Shown: positions 27,031-39,184 of the stretch, piece by piece
How the letters are laid out: the number at the start of each line of letters is the position of its first letter
Position numbering within the stretch: position 1 is the stretch's first letter
DNA from: Tsukamurella conjunctivitidis
GTDB lineage: Bacteria; Actinomycetota; Actinomycetes; Mycobacteriales; Mycobacteriaceae
Length of the DNA stretch: 64,000 bases
NCBI RefSeq assembly: GCF_007858475.1
Contig: NZ_VIGX01000017.1
Span: 1-64,000, forward strand
Direction: 5' to 3'
Program-made: the position numbers and the translations under genes
Notes under the pieces: generated by a model
Told to the model about the DNA's origin: nothing
Database searches by the model: none
Seen by the model: only the letters and a program-made list of their open reading frames with translations

Positions 27031-28779
27031 ATGAAGCTCCTCAAGTTCCTGCTCTCGATCTCGCCCGCGGCGATCGCGGCGGCCGTGGTCGCCGGGCTCA
27101 TCGCCGGCGGCGCGAACGCCTACCTGCTCACCCTCATCAACGGCCTGGTCGCGCCGGGCCCGATGCCGACGGTGACGGTCACCCAGTTCGTGCTCACCGC
27201 CGTCGTCGTGGTGGTGGCGGGCGTCGCCTCGCAGCTGATCCTGCTGCACCTCGCGCAGGCGGCCGTGTACCGGCTGCGGGCGCGGCTCTCGCAGCGCGTG
27301 CTCGCGGCGCCGCTCGAGCACATCGAGCGGCTCGGCGATCACCGCCTGCTGGCGACCCTCACGGAGGACGTCCGATCACTGTCGATGGCGGTCTCGGGCA
27401 TCCCCGGGCTGTGCATCGACCTGGCGACGATCATCGGCGCGCTGGCCTACCTCGCGACCGTCTCGGGCACGCTGTTCGCCGTCTCCGTGGCGGGCACGCT
27501 CATCGGCATCGCCTGCGTGGAGACGGTGCTGCGGCGGGTGCGGGAGACCTACCGACGGGCGCGCGAGCTGGACGACGCGCTCATCGGCTCGTTCCAGGAG
27601 GTCACGCACGGCATCAAGGAACTCAAGCTGCACCGTGCGCGGCGCAGCGACTTCCTGGACCGCAAGCTCCTGGGCACCGCAGAGGACCTGCGCGGCAAGC
27701 ACGTCGCCGCGGGCACCCGGTTCGCCGGCGGGCAGGCGCTCGGCCAGGTGCTGCAGTTGGGGACGATGGTGGTGATCCTGTTCGTCCTCGCCCGGGCCAT
27801 GGAGCTGCCGCGGGAGACGATGATCGGCTACGTGCTGGTCACGACGTTCCTGTCGATGCCCATGCAGAGCCTCATGCACCGCATTCCCGACCTGCTGCGC
27901 GGTGATGTGGCGCTCGCGAAGATCCGCGGACTCGACCTGTCGCTGGAGACCCCGCGCGACGAGTCGGTGCTGCCCTACGACGGACGGCCCGTGGGCGACG
28001 GCACCGTCGAACTGCGGGGCGTGGGCTACGAGTACCTGCCCGAGCCTCCGCGGCCGGGTCCCGGACAGCATCCACCGCACGCGGGCCCCGGGGGGCCCGG
28101 CGGGCCGCCGCCGCATCCCCCGCAGGGACCGCCCCCGGGCATGCCCGGAGTCCCGCACGGTTTCCGCCTCGGCCCCGTCGACCTGACGCTGCGGCCCGGC
28201 GAGGTGACGTTCGTGGTCGGCGGCAACGGCAGCGGCAAGTCGACGCTGGCGAAGCTCATCTGCGGGCTGTACGCGCCGCGGATCGGCGAGATCCGGGTCG
28301 GCGGCGAGCGCGGGGAAACTCTGACCCCGCAGAACACCGAGTGGTTCCGGCAGCACACGACCGCCGTCTTCTCCGACTTCCACCTCTTCGACGACTACCT
28401 CGGCCTGGCCGCGGACGACCTCGACGACCGGGTGCGCGGACTGCTGCACGACCTCGAACTGGCGCACGCGGTCACGGTCCAGGACGGAAAGCTGTCGACG
28501 CTCGCGCTCTCGACGGGGCAGCGCAAGCGGCTGGCGCTGCTGACCGCGCTGCTCGAGGACCGGCCCGTGTACCTCTTCGACGAGTGGGCCGCCGACCAGG
28601 ACCCCCGGTTCCGCGCGGTCTTCTACGACCGGATCATCCCGGATCTGAAGGCGCGCGGGAAGACAGTGGTCGTCATCACACACGACGACCGCTACTTCGA
28701 TCGGGCCGACCAGCTGGTGAAACTCGACTTCGGCCAGGTGGTCCCGACGTCGGCGGCGATCGCGCGCGGAGTAACCTGA
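27031..28779 (+). CDS. ABC exporter of the cyclic-peptide (SyrD/PvdE/YojI) type
   Basis: This 582-residue half-transporter has a membrane domain at about 1-290 with six helices, then an ATPase: Walker [10 protein letters not shown] at 397-405, atypical signature LSTGQRKR at 493-500, Walker B VYLFDEWA at 513-520 and switch His551. The layout matches the SyrD/PvdE/YojI family that exports peptides such as pyoverdine precursors. A Pro/Gly/His-rich insert at about 338-376 between domains is unusual. It begins seven bases after the polyketide synthase. With no peptide synthetase nearby, it probably exports the polyketide lipid; that is inference. Confidence 0.88.
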   Translation: MKLLKFLLSISPAAIAAAVVAGLIAGGANAYLLTLINGLVAPGPMPTVTVTQFVLTAVVVVVAGVASQLILLHLAQAAVYRLRARLSQRVLAAPLEHIERLGDHRLLATLTEDVRSLSMAVSGIPGLCIDLATIIGALAYLATVSGTLFAVSVAGTLIGIACVETVLRRVRETYRRARELDDALIGSFQEVTHGIKELKLHRARRSDFLDRKLLGTAEDLRGKHVAAGTRFAGGQALGQVLQLGTMVVILFVLARAMELPRETMIGYVLVTTFLSMPMQSLMHRIPDLLRGDVALAKIRGLDLSLETPRDESVLPYDGRPVGDGTVELRGVGYEYLPEPPRPGPGQHPPHAGPGGPGGPPPHPPQGPPPGMPGVPHGFRLGPVDLTLRPGEVTFVVGGNGSGKSTLAKLICGLYAPRIGEIRVGGERGETLTPQNTEWFRQHTTAVFSDFHLFDDYLGLAADDLDDRVRGLLHDLELAHAVTVQDGKLSTLALSTGQRKRLALLTALLEDRPVYLFDEWAADQDPRFRAVFYDRIIPDLKARGKTVVVITHDDRYFDRADQLVKLDFGQVVPTSAAIARGVT

Positions 28780-28819
28780 TGAGCACCTAGACAGTGCTAC
28801 GAAGGGGTTGAAGAACTTC

Positions 28820-31006
28820 ATGGTTGACACCGCCCGGACATCCGTCGCCGGCCTCGAGGTCGCAACGGTCCTCTACGACTTCATCAACGACGAGGCGCTT
28901 CCGGGTACCGGTGTAGACCAGAACGCCTTCTGGGAGGGCGCCGCGGCGCTGATCGCCGACCTGGTCCCGAAGAACCGGGCACTGCTCGCCACGCGCGATG
29001 AGATCCAGGCCAAGATCGACGACTTCCACGCCGCCGCGCCCGGACCGGTCGACTTCCCCGCGTACAAGAAGTTCCTCACGGACATCGGCTACCTCGTGCC
29101 GGTGCCCGAGGATCGCGAGATCACCACGTCGAACGTGGACACCGAGATCACCTCGACGGCCGGCCCCCAGCTGGTGGTCCCGATCCTCAACGCCCGCTTC
29201 GCGATCAACGCCGCGAACGCCCGCTGGGGTTCGCTGTACGACGCCCTCTACGGCACCGACGCCATCTCCGAGGCCGACGGCGCCGAGAAGGGCTCGAGCT
29301 ACAACAAGGTCCGCGGCGACAAGGTGATCGCCTTCGCCAAGGACTTCCTCGACAAGGCCGTGCCGCTCGAGTCGGGCTCGCACGCCGACGTCATCGAGTA
29401 CCGCATCAACGGCTCGGAGCTGCTGGCGACCGTCACGGGGGCGTCCGGCTCCAGCGAGGACGCGTCGGTCTGCCTGGCCGATCCGTCCGCGTTCGTCGGC
29501 TACACCGGCGACAAGGGCGCACCGTCGGGCATCCTGCTGCGCCACAACGGCCTTCACCTGGAGATCCAGATCGATCCCGCGTCGCCGATCGGCTCGACCG
29601 ACCGTGCGGGCGTCAAGGACGTGCTGGTCGAGTCCGCGGTCACCACGATCATGGACTTCGAAGACTCCGTGGCGGCCGTCGACGCCGACGACAAGGTCGT
29701 CGGCTACCGCAACTGGCTGGGCCTGAACAAGGGCGACCTCGCCGAAGAGGTCAGCAAGGGCGGCAAGACCTTCACCCGCACCCTGAACCCGGACCGCGTC
29801 TACACCGCCGTCGACGGCTCGGAGCTGGTGCTGCACGGACGTTCGCTGCTGTTCGTGCGCAACGTCGGCCACCTGATGACCACCGACGCGATCCTGTGGA
29901 ACGGCGAGGAGATCGGCGAGGGCATCCTCGACGGCATCGTCACCTCGCTCATCGCGATCCACGGCCTGTCGGGTGAGATCCGCAACTCGCGCACCGGGTC
30001 GGTGTACATCGTGAAGCCGAAGATGCACGGCCCCGACGAGGTCGCCTTCGCCGCGGAGATCTTCGCCCGCGTCGAGCAGATCCTGGGCCTGCCGGCGCTC
30101 ACCCTCAAGGTGGGCATCATGGACGAGGAGCGCCGCACCTCGGTGAACCTCAAGGCCGCCATCGCCGCCGCGAACGACCGCGTGGTGTTCATCAACACCG
30201 GCTTCCTCGACCGCACGGGTGACGAGATCCACACCTCGATGGTCGCGGGCCCCATCGTCCGTAAGGGACAGCTCAAGGGTCAGACCTGGTACCCCGCGTA
30301 CGAGGACAGCAACGTCGACATCGGCCTGCACGCGGGCCTGCAGCACAAGGCGCAGGTCGGCAAGGGCATGTGGGCGATGCCCGACCTGATGGCCGCGATG
30401 CTCGAGCAGAAGATCGCGCAGCCGAAGGCCGGCGCGACCACGGCGTGGGTGCCCTCGCCCACCGCCGCGACGCTGCACGCCCTGCACTACCACCTGGTGG
30501 ACGTCTTCGAGGTGCAGAACGAGATCGCCAAGCGCACCCCCGCGTCGGTCGACGACATCCTCACCATCCCGCTCGCCCCGAGCGCGGACTGGTCGGAGGA
30601 GGAGAAGCGCGAGGAACTGGACGAGAGCGCGCAGTCGATTCTCGGTTACGTGGTCCGCTGGATCGACGCGGGCGTCGGCTGCTCGAAGGTGCCGGACATC
30701 CACGACGTGGCCCTCATGGAGGACCGCGCCACGCTGCGCATCTCTTCGCAGCTGCTCGCGAACTGGCTGCGCCACGGCGTCGTGACCGAGGACGAGGTCA
30801 TCGACGCGCTCAAGCGCATGGCCCCGGTCGTCGATCAGCAGAACGCCGGTGACCCCGGCTACCGCCCGCTGGCGCCGGACTTCGACACGAACATCGCGTT
30901 CCAGGCCGCGAAGGACCTGATCCTGCTCGGCGGCACGCAGCCGAACGGCTACACCGAGCCGATCCTGCACGCGCGCCGCCGCGAGTACAAGGCCGCGAAC
31001 AGCTGA
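28820..31006 (+). CDS. glcB: Malate synthase G
   Basis: This 728-residue cytoplasmic enzyme condenses glyoxylate with acetyl-CoA to malate in the glyoxylate bypass. The size and the single-chain G form are diagnostic. [19 protein letters not shown] holds metal-binding acidic residues, [19 protein letters not shown] and [17 protein letters not shown] line the active site, and [25 protein letters not shown] lies near the C-terminal third. I take the ATG at 28820 ([11 protein letters not shown]) rather than an in-frame TTG 12 bases earlier. It is equivalent to Rv1837c. Only 40 bases separate it from the exporter gene, so read-through is possible. Confidence 0.96.
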   Translation: MVDTARTSVAGLEVATVLYDFINDEALPGTGVDQNAFWEGAAALIADLVPKNRALLATRDEIQAKIDDFHAAAPGPVDFPAYKKFLTDIGYLVPVPEDREITTSNVDTEITSTAGPQLVVPILNARFAINAANARWGSLYDALYGTDAISEADGAEKGSSYNKVRGDKVIAFAKDFLDKAVPLESGSHADVIEYRINGSELLATVTGASGSSEDASVCLADPSAFVGYTGDKGAPSGILLRHNGLHLEIQIDPASPIGSTDRAGVKDVLVESAVTTIMDFEDSVAAVDADDKVVGYRNWLGLNKGDLAEEVSKGGKTFTRTLNPDRVYTAVDGSELVLHGRSLLFVRNVGHLMTTDAILWNGEEIGEGILDGIVTSLIAIHGLSGEIRNSRTGSVYIVKPKMHGPDEVAFAAEIFARVEQILGLPALTLKVGIMDEERRTSVNLKAAIAAANDRVVFINTGFLDRTGDEIHTSMVAGPIVRKGQLKGQTWYPAYEDSNVDIGLHAGLQHKAQVGKGMWAMPDLMAAMLEQKIAQPKAGATTAWVPSPTAATLHALHYHLVDVFEVQNEIAKRTPASVDDILTIPLAPSADWSEEEKREELDESAQSILGYVVRWIDAGVGCSKVPDIHDVALMEDRATLRISSQLLANWLRHGVVTEDEVIDALKRMAPVVDQQNAGDPGYRPLAPDFDTNIAFQAAKDLILLGGTQPNGYTEPILHARRREYKAANS

Positions 31007-31020
31007 GCGGTTCCGACCCC

Positions 31021-31833
31021 GTGTCGAACGCCGGGCCGGTCGTGATCGAAGCCGATCGCGACCGGCCCGGCGCGTTCACGGTCCTCCTCGACGGCACGCC
31101 GCAGAGTTACGTGGACACGGGCGATCCGACGAATCTCGTCTTCGAGTACGTGCGCCGGATCGGGCACGTGATCGACCTGGCCCGGCCGGAGGGGGCGCCG
31201 GTCACGGCGGTGCACCTGGGCGGCGGCGGCTTCACTCTGCCCCGCTACATCGCGCACACCCGCCCCGGCTCACGGCAGCAGGTGCTCGAGGTCGACCGGG
31301 CCCTCATCGATGCGGTCCGTGCGGCTGCGCCGCTGCCGAAGCGGGAGCAGATCAAGATCCGCTGCGCCGACGCCGCGCAGGCCGCCTCCGTGCTGCCGCC
31401 GGGGATGCACGGCACCGTCGACGTGCTCGTCATCGACGTCTTCGCCGGGGCGCGCACCCCGGCCGCGCTGACGACCAGCGAGTTCTTCGCCTCCCTGGTG
31501 CCGCTGCTCGCGCCCGGCGCCGTGGTCGCGCTCAACATCGCCGACGGTGCACCGCTGGCCTTCGCCCGGTCGGTGACGGCCACGGTGGCGGAGGTCTTCG
31601 GCGAGGTGGCCGTCGCGGCGGAGCCCGCGGTGCTCAAGGGCCGGCGGTTCGGCAACCTGGTGGTGGTGGCCGGCACGGTGCCGGAGCTGCTCGCCCGCAG
31701 GCTCGCGGGCGATCCGTTCCCGGGCTCGGCGCTCATGGGCGGCGAGGTCACCCGGTTCGTGGGTGGCGCGAAGCCTTTCACCAGCGCGAACGCACAGGTG
31801 TCTCCTATGCCCCCGCGCGGCGTCTTCGGGTAG
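31021..31833 (+). CDS. Spermidine-synthase-like methyltransferase-fold protein
   Basis: This 270-residue cytoplasmic protein has the Rossmann-like polyamine aminopropyltransferase fold. VTAVHLGGGGFTLPRYIAHTRPGSRQ is the nucleotide-binding loop, QVLEVDRALIDAVR supplies the acidic residue that binds the adenosyl ribose, and VDVLVIDVFAGARTPAALTTSEFF matches the catalytic-Asp region. Stand-alone actinobacterial members are often called spermidine synthase without proof of polyamine synthesis. It starts at a GTG 15 bases after glcB and precedes the solute-binding-type gene by ten bases, so the three may form an operon. Confidence 0.82.
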   Translation: MSNAGPVVIEADRDRPGAFTVLLDGTPQSYVDTGDPTNLVFEYVRRIGHVIDLARPEGAPVTAVHLGGGGFTLPRYIAHTRPGSRQQVLEVDRALIDAVRAAAPLPKREQIKIRCADAAQAASVLPPGMHGTVDVLVIDVFAGARTPAALTTSEFFASLVPLLAPGAVVALNIADGAPLAFARSVTATVAEVFGEVAVAAEPAVLKGRRFGNLVVVAGTVPELLARRLAGDPFPGSALMGGEVTRFVGGAKPFTSANAQVSPMPPRGVFG

Positions 31834-31843
31834 GTTGCTCTCG

Positions 31844-32947
31844 ATGGGATCACATCGTTCTGGAACCGGTTCCCGCGGCGTCGCGCGCTGGCTGATCGCC
31901 GCGGTCGTCGCAGTCGTCGTGGTGGCCGCGGTCGCCGGCGCGATGGTCTGGCTGTCGGGCCGCTCCGAGCAGGAGGGTCGCGACGCGGCCTCCTCGTGCG
32001 TGCGCGGTGACCTCGCGGTGCAGGTGGCCGCGGCCCCGGCCCTGGTCGGCCCGCTGCGCCGGGTCGCGGAGAGCTTCAACGCGAGCGGCACCGTCTCCGC
32101 CGACTACTGCCCGAAGATCGAGGTGGCGGGGATCGACTCCCCCGTCGCCCTCGACGCCCTGGCCGGCACGTGGGACCCGAAGCTCGGCCCGGCGCCGTCG
32201 CTGTGGATCCCGGAGAGCACGGTGTGGACGGCGCGCCTCGCGGTGGCGAAGCCCGCCGAGCTGTCCGGTCAGCCCACGTCGATCGCCTCGTCGCCGGTGG
32301 TGCTGGCGGTGCGCGGCTCGGCGCGGAAGGCCTTCGACGGGGTGCGCTGGCTCGATCTGTCCGCCCGGCAGGACCAGCTGCGGATCGCGCTGCCGACCGG
32401 CGCCGAGGCCGACGGCACGTATCTCGCGGCGCAGTCCGTCGCGGCAGCGGTCGGCCGCACCGCCGGGGCCGCGCTGTCCGACGACGCCGCGAAGAGCCCC
32501 GTGGTCACGGGCTCGCTCGCACGGTGGGCGAAGGACGCCCCGAAGTCGACCACCGCGGGCGCCGCGCTCGACGCGTTGACCAAGCCGGGCGATGCCGTGC
32601 GTGCCGTGCCCGTCACCGAGCAGCAGCTCGCCGCGTTCGCGCGGGGACGGGGCCCGGCCGCGCCGGTCGCGGTGTATCCGTCGGGCCCGACCGCATCGGC
32701 GACCTATCCGGCGGCCGTCCTCGATCGCGAGGACACCACCGACGCCCACGACCGCGCCGCCGCCGACTTCGTCGCTTTCGTCACGCAGCAGGGCAACGGG
32801 AAGCCGCTCGCCGAGGCGGGCTTCCGGGTCGTCGGCGAGCCCGCGCCGGCGAAGACCGAGTCCGTCGAGTACGGCACCGTCGAGCCCCTGGCTCCCGCGT
32901 CCAACGCCGCGGTCATCTCCCTCGCGGACACCATCAACCGCCGGTAG
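31844..32947 (+). CDS. Membrane-anchored solute-binding-fold protein (Rv1836c-like, no VWA domain)
   Basis: This 367-residue protein has an N-terminal transmembrane segment (WLIAAVVAVVVVAAVAGAMVWL, about residues 17-38) facing an extracytoplasmic periplasmic-binding-protein fold. LAVQVAAAPALVGPLRRVAESFN opens it, SLWIPESTVW follows, and ASSPVVLAVRGSARKAF sits mid-chain. The gene sits beside glcB like Rv1836c, which from memory is nearly twice as long and carries a von Willebrand A domain after this fold. Here the protein ends after the binding domain. No ABC permease is nearby, so a transport role is unlikely; function unknown. Confidence 0.75.
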   Translation: MGSHRSGTGSRGVARWLIAAVVAVVVVAAVAGAMVWLSGRSEQEGRDAASSCVRGDLAVQVAAAPALVGPLRRVAESFNASGTVSADYCPKIEVAGIDSPVALDALAGTWDPKLGPAPSLWIPESTVWTARLAVAKPAELSGQPTSIASSPVVLAVRGSARKAFDGVRWLDLSARQDQLRIALPTGAEADGTYLAAQSVAAAVGRTAGAALSDDAAKSPVVTGSLARWAKDAPKSTTAGAALDALTKPGDAVRAVPVTEQQLAAFARGRGPAAPVAVYPSGPTASATYPAAVLDREDTTDAHDRAAADFVAFVTQQGNGKPLAEAGFRVVGEPAPAKTESVEYGTVEPLAPASNAAVISLADTINRR

Positions 32948-33136
32948 ACAGGGGCCGCGCCGCCGGGCGCTCCGCGGAATGTCGCATTCCTACTCCGCCG
33001 TCTGGAATCGGAGCGATCGAGACCTCCGCACCGACAGTGATCTCGGATACCGTGAACGGGGAACACAGGCGCGGGGCGTCGAGGTGAAGCACGCAGCCAC
33101 GGCGGTCCGCGGAAGAGTCCATCGGAAGGGTGCATC

Positions 33137-33373
33137 ATGGCGCTGCTCGACAAGATCAAGGAACTGCTCGGCAAGAATCCGGACCAGGTCAACAAGGTGA
33201 TCGACAAGGCGGGCGATGCGGCGAAGGGCAAGTTCGCCGGACACGAGGACAAGATCGACCAGGCGGTGCACAAGGTGAAGGACGTCGCGGGCGGGGGCCG
33301 AACCGCGGGCGACACTCCGCCCGCCGGCGGCGAGCCGAATCCCGGCACACCGCCCCCGAACCCCCAGGGCTGA
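33137..33373 (+). CDS. Rv0909-type small antitoxin-family protein
   Basis: This 78-residue hydrophilic protein opens MALLDKIKELLGKNPDQVNKVIDKAGD, an amphipathic helical pattern matching the Rv0909 'antitoxin' family as I remember it, followed by HEDKIDQAVHKVKDVAGGG and a Pro/Gly-rich tail. GGAAGGGT sits just before the ATG. In M. tuberculosis the partner toxin Rv0910 is adjacent; here no partner adjoins, but an Rv0910-like SRPBCC gene is at 1687-2121. A general stress-response role is also plausible for this family. A bidirectional hairpin follows. Confidence 0.78.
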   Translation: MALLDKIKELLGKNPDQVNKVIDKAGDAAKGKFAGHEDKIDQAVHKVKDVAGGGRTAGDTPPAGGEPNPGTPPPNPQG

Positions 33374-33383
33374 TCCCCCGGAA

Positions 33384-33426
33384 GACGACGCACCCACTCC
33401 GTTCCCCCGGGGTGGGTGCGGTCGTT
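33384..33426. terminator. Bidirectional hairpin after the antitoxin-like gene
   Basis: An 18-bp imperfect stem, with one G-T pair and one bulged G, closes a six-base TTCCCC loop 11 bases after the upstream stop and about ten bases from the stop of the convergent membrane-protein gene. Confidence 0.75.
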
Positions 33427-33436
33427 CCGGGCAGGA

Positions 33437-34747
33437 TCACCCGTACCGGTCGTTCAGACGGGTCGCCAGGTCGGAGCGGATGCGGGCGAGCTGCTCGGAC
33501 ACGTCGAAGCCGAAGGTGCCGTGGACGTCGAGGAACTCCCCGTATGCGCCGGGCACCTGCGCTCTGTATCCCTTGTCCCACAGCGGTTCCCCCTGGCCCA
33601 TGACGTCGTCATCGACAACGGCCCTGTACGCCGCCATCTCGACGATGGCGACGGACTCCTCCGCCTCGTCCGCGTCGTACCCGATCTCTACGGCCGCACG
33701 GTCGACGATCGGATCGAGGTCCGAGCGCCATGCGTCGTTCGGCGCCATCGCCAGCTCCGTCCACGCCTCCCCTGATCCCGGCAGGTCGGCGAAGAACGCC
33801 GCCGCCGCGCGCGGCACGTCGTCCGATCGGATCAGCTCGTGCCGATACGCGGCGATGAGATGTCGAGCGCACACCGTCGGATCACCGAACCGCCGGTGCA
33901 CGGCGTCATCGAGAGGCGCCTCGTACCGCGCGTTGTACGCATCCGCGATCCGGGCCCGGAGCTCCTCCGCCCGCTGCCAACGGTCGTACCGACGCCGATC
34001 CGCCTCGCCGGCCACCTCGGCGACCGGCTCCAGGGGTGGCACGAGAAGCTCCGCCGTCGCCCGCCGGACCGCGGGGTCCGAGCCGCTCATGGCCGTGTAG
34101 ACCAGCCGTTCGACCGCGTCGGCCCACTCCTGTTCCGGGGTGACGATGTAGTCGATCGCCCGCGCCGCGCGATCGACCGCGCCGTCGAGTCCGTCGCCCA
34201 CGTGCTCACCGAGGTCGTTCCACGCGGGAGCACCGGGGAAGGGCAGGAGCGGTGCGAGCTCGGCGGCCAGGCCCGGCACGAACCGTCCGGGGATCAGGCC
34301 ACGACGGTACGCCGCGACCACGTATCGAGCTCGGGCCTCGGGAGACGACAAGCGGCGCTGCACCGCGTGGGAGAACACCGCCGGCACCACGAACCGATCC
34401 GGCCGCCCCTCGCGGACGGACGACATCCCCAACGGCGTCGACCCCGACGGGGCGGACCCGTGCCCGCGGATGCGCGCGATCAGTGTGTCGGCACTGATCA
34501 TGACGGCGATGCCGGCACCGAGTCCCAGGTTGTCGACGAACTCCGAAGGATCGTCGACCAGACCTCGCACCACACCACTGAACACGATGACGGCGACCAC
34601 ACCCACGATGAACCCGATGACCTTGTCGCCCCGGGTCGGGGTGGCGGCTTCGATGCCCGGCACCGCGGGCAGCACGCACGCCACGATCAGCGATACCGCG
34701 ATCACGGCGACGACCCCGCCGGCCAGGCCCCACAGGAAGTCGATCAT
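33437..34747 (-). CDS. Unrecognised membrane protein with duplicated soluble motif
   Basis: I do not recognise this 436-residue protein. The N-terminal 100 residues hold two or three hydrophobic segments (FLWGLAGGVVAVIAVSLIVACVLPAV, VIGFIVGVVAVIVFSGVV, GLGAGIAVMISADTLIA). The remaining soluble part contains two similar stretches: ARYVVAAYRRGLIPGRFVPGLAAEL and ARHLIAAYRHELIRSDDVPRAAAAF, each followed by a Trp-containing acidic segment, suggesting an internal duplication. The ATG at 34747 is chosen because hydrophobic sequence starts there; a GTG 18 bases upstream is possible. An AT-rich promoter region (34811-34850) lies upstream. It stands alone between the antitoxin-like gene and gcvP. Confidence 0.75.
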   Translation of the reverse strand: MIDFLWGLAGGVVAVIAVSLIVACVLPAVPGIEAATPTRGDKVIGFIVGVVAVIVFSGVVRGLVDDPSEFVDNLGLGAGIAVMISADTLIARIRGHGSAPSGSTPLGMSSVREGRPDRFVVPAVFSHAVQRRLSSPEARARYVVAAYRRGLIPGRFVPGLAAELAPLLPFPGAPAWNDLGEHVGDGLDGAVDRAARAIDYIVTPEQEWADAVERLVYTAMSGSDPAVRRATAELLVPPLEPVAEVAGEADRRRYDRWQRAEELRARIADAYNARYEAPLDDAVHRRFGDPTVCARHLIAAYRHELIRSDDVPRAAAAFFADLPGSGEAWTELAMAPNDAWRSDLDPIVDRAAVEIGYDADEAEESVAIVEMAAYRAVVDDDVMGQGEPLWDKGYRAQVPGAYGEFLDVHGTFGFDVSEQLARIRSDLATRLNDRYG

Positions 34748-34892
34748 GCCGACACCGGCGGGCACGGCCGTGCGGCGAGCGGGCTCGGGGGCTGCCGGTG
34801 GATCATGGCGCCAGTTTATCTAATCAAATACACGGCGCGCGAAATTCAATTCCGAACCCGCCGGCCGAAGCAGCACGTCCGGGGCGCGCCGC

Positions 34893-37724
<2,832 letters not shown>

Positions 37725-37754
37725 TGGGGACCTCCGGGCCGGGTGCCCTCTCCC

Positions 37755-37890
37755 TCAGTCGCCGGCGGCTCCAGAGGCGCCCAACCCACGTGGTCCTGGT
37801 GCCTGAGAGATTGACGGAGAGGTGTTGCTCCTTCGGCGCCCGTGGGCCCGTGCTCGACGGTGCCCGCCGGACTCTCCCACGCGGTGTTGC
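37755..37890 (-). ncRNA. Glycine riboswitch upstream of gcvP
   Basis: Reading the minus strand, the aptamer shows GGGAGAGTCC near its 5' end, the core CGCCGAAGGAGCAA (about 37825-37838), then CAATCTCTCAGGCACCAGGACC (37790-37813, broken here only by description) and a closing helix. A further short GC-rich stem before the GGAGG of gcvP could be a ghost second aptamer or the expression platform. Glycine binding is expected to turn on gcvP. Boundaries are approximate. Confidence 0.9.
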
Positions 37891-37939
37891 GACGCACGGA
37901 GATTCTAACGCATTTCAGTAGGACGCCCGTACGGTGAGG

Positions 37940-39130
37940 TCAGCCCGGGAGTCGGGACTCCACGACCGCCACTGCGGCATCCAATCCGCCCAGCCCGGCG
38001 AGCTCGGCCGACAGTGCCTGCGCCCGGCCGGTCAGCGCGAGCGCCGCGTCGCACGCCTCCCCCAGCGCCGCCCCGGACATCTCCTCCGGCGCCGGCACCG
38101 CGATCCCCGCCGCTGCGAGCATGGTCGCGTTCTCGAACTGGTCCGCGGCCTGCGGCGAGGTCACGACCGGCGTGCCGGTCAGCATCGCCTCGCTGCTGCC
38201 GCCCATGCCCGCGTGGGTGAGGAAGACGTCGGTCTCCTGGAGCACCGCGACCTGATCGATCCACGGGTGCACCTCGACGTTGGGCGGCACCGAGCCGTCG
38301 GACGCGGTTACCGTCGACGGGTCGGTCCGCCCGCCGACCTGCAGGATCACTCGCCAGTCGGGGCGCGCCGCGGCGAGGTCGCAGGCCGCGCGATAGGTCT
38401 GCGGCTGGTCCGTGAAGGCGGAGCCGAAGGAGACCAGGAGCGTGGTCCGGTCGTCCCGCTCCCCCGACGGTGCCGGTTCCGGCAGCCGTCGCGCCGGGCC
38501 GGTGAAGGTGTACACCGCGCGGTCGACCTTCTCGCTGTTCGGCTGCATCGACGGCGCGATCAGGACGAGTGAGCGCTCGGGCTCGCCCAGCAGGTCCAGG
38601 CACGGTTCGTCGACGCCGTAGGACGCCACGAGCCGGTCCTGGCGCGCGAGCATGTCCACCCCGCGCGGATCGGTGCGCAGCATCGTGTAGAAGTCGGCCA
38701 TGTCGTCGGCGTAGCCGTCCCAGGCCACGTACGTCGGCGAGACCTGCAGCGTGGGGATGTCCCAGGTCCGGGCCAGCACCAGGCTCATCGCACCGGCGAT
38801 GTCGTAGAGGATGAGATCGGGGCGATCGTGCTCGTACCGGGTGAACCACTGCGGCAGCTGGTTCTCGTACTCGTCGGCGAAGAGCGTCAACTGATCGATC
38901 ACGTCGCCCGCGTACGCCTCCGCATCGTCGGTCCCGGCGGCGTCACCGATCTTCGGGAGGACGGAGTCGTAGGGCACGAACTCGGCGCCGGTGGGGGCGA
39001 TCGTCGCCGCCATCGACGGGTCGTTGGCGTAGGTGACGCGGTGCCCGCGGCGCACGAGCTCGGCGATCAGGTCCAGCGACGGGAGCACGTGCCCGGGGGC
39101 GGGGATCGAGAACATCGCGATGTGTGCCAC
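37940..39130 (-). CDS. MGT-type (GT1) glycosyltransferase
   Basis: This 396-residue cytoplasmic GT-B glycosyltransferase is of the macrolide/UGT family. The acceptor domain opens HIAMFSIPAPGHVLPSLDLIAELVRRGH. The donor domain has TTLLVSFGSAFTDQPQTYR, VEVHPWIDQVAVLQETDVFLTHAGMGGSSEAM and PQAADQFENATML, the sugar-nucleotide-binding signature. It transfers a sugar from an NDP donor to a small hydrophobic acceptor, which cannot be named. It is not part of the Rv1832-Rv1830 core of M. tuberculosis, so it appears inserted between gcvP and the MerR gene. Product export genes are not adjacent. Confidence 0.86.
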   Translation of the reverse strand: MAHIAMFSIPAPGHVLPSLDLIAELVRRGHRVTYANDPSMAATIAPTGAEFVPYDSVLPKIGDAAGTDDAEAYAGDVIDQLTLFADEYENQLPQWFTRYEHDRPDLILYDIAGAMSLVLARTWDIPTLQVSPTYVAWDGYADDMADFYTMLRTDPRGVDMLARQDRLVASYGVDEPCLDLLGEPERSLVLIAPSMQPNSEKVDRAVYTFTGPARRLPEPAPSGERDDRTTLLVSFGSAFTDQPQTYRAACDLAAARPDWRVILQVGGRTDPSTVTASDGSVPPNVEVHPWIDQVAVLQETDVFLTHAGMGGSSEAMLTGTPVVTSPQAADQFENATMLAAAGIAVPAPEEMSGAALGEACDAALALTGRAQALSAELAGLGGLDAAVAVVESRLPG

Positions 39131-39184
39131 GGGAGTCGACCCTAGGCGGCGGCCGCCGCGAGGGCGAGGGGTTTTCGAGTCCGA

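Noticed and set aside
28787-30970. Long minus-strand open frame opposite glcB
   Set aside because: It is a shadow of malate synthase G; composition is Asp/Val/Arg-skewed and no motif is recognisable.
34811-34850. AT-rich stretch as a recombination site
   Set aside because: It sits directly upstream of a gene start and shows no flanking repeat; a promoter is the simpler reading.
37725-37939. Tandem (two-aptamer) glycine riboswitch
   Set aside because: Only one full aptamer core is visible; the second stem is too degenerate to call an aptamer.
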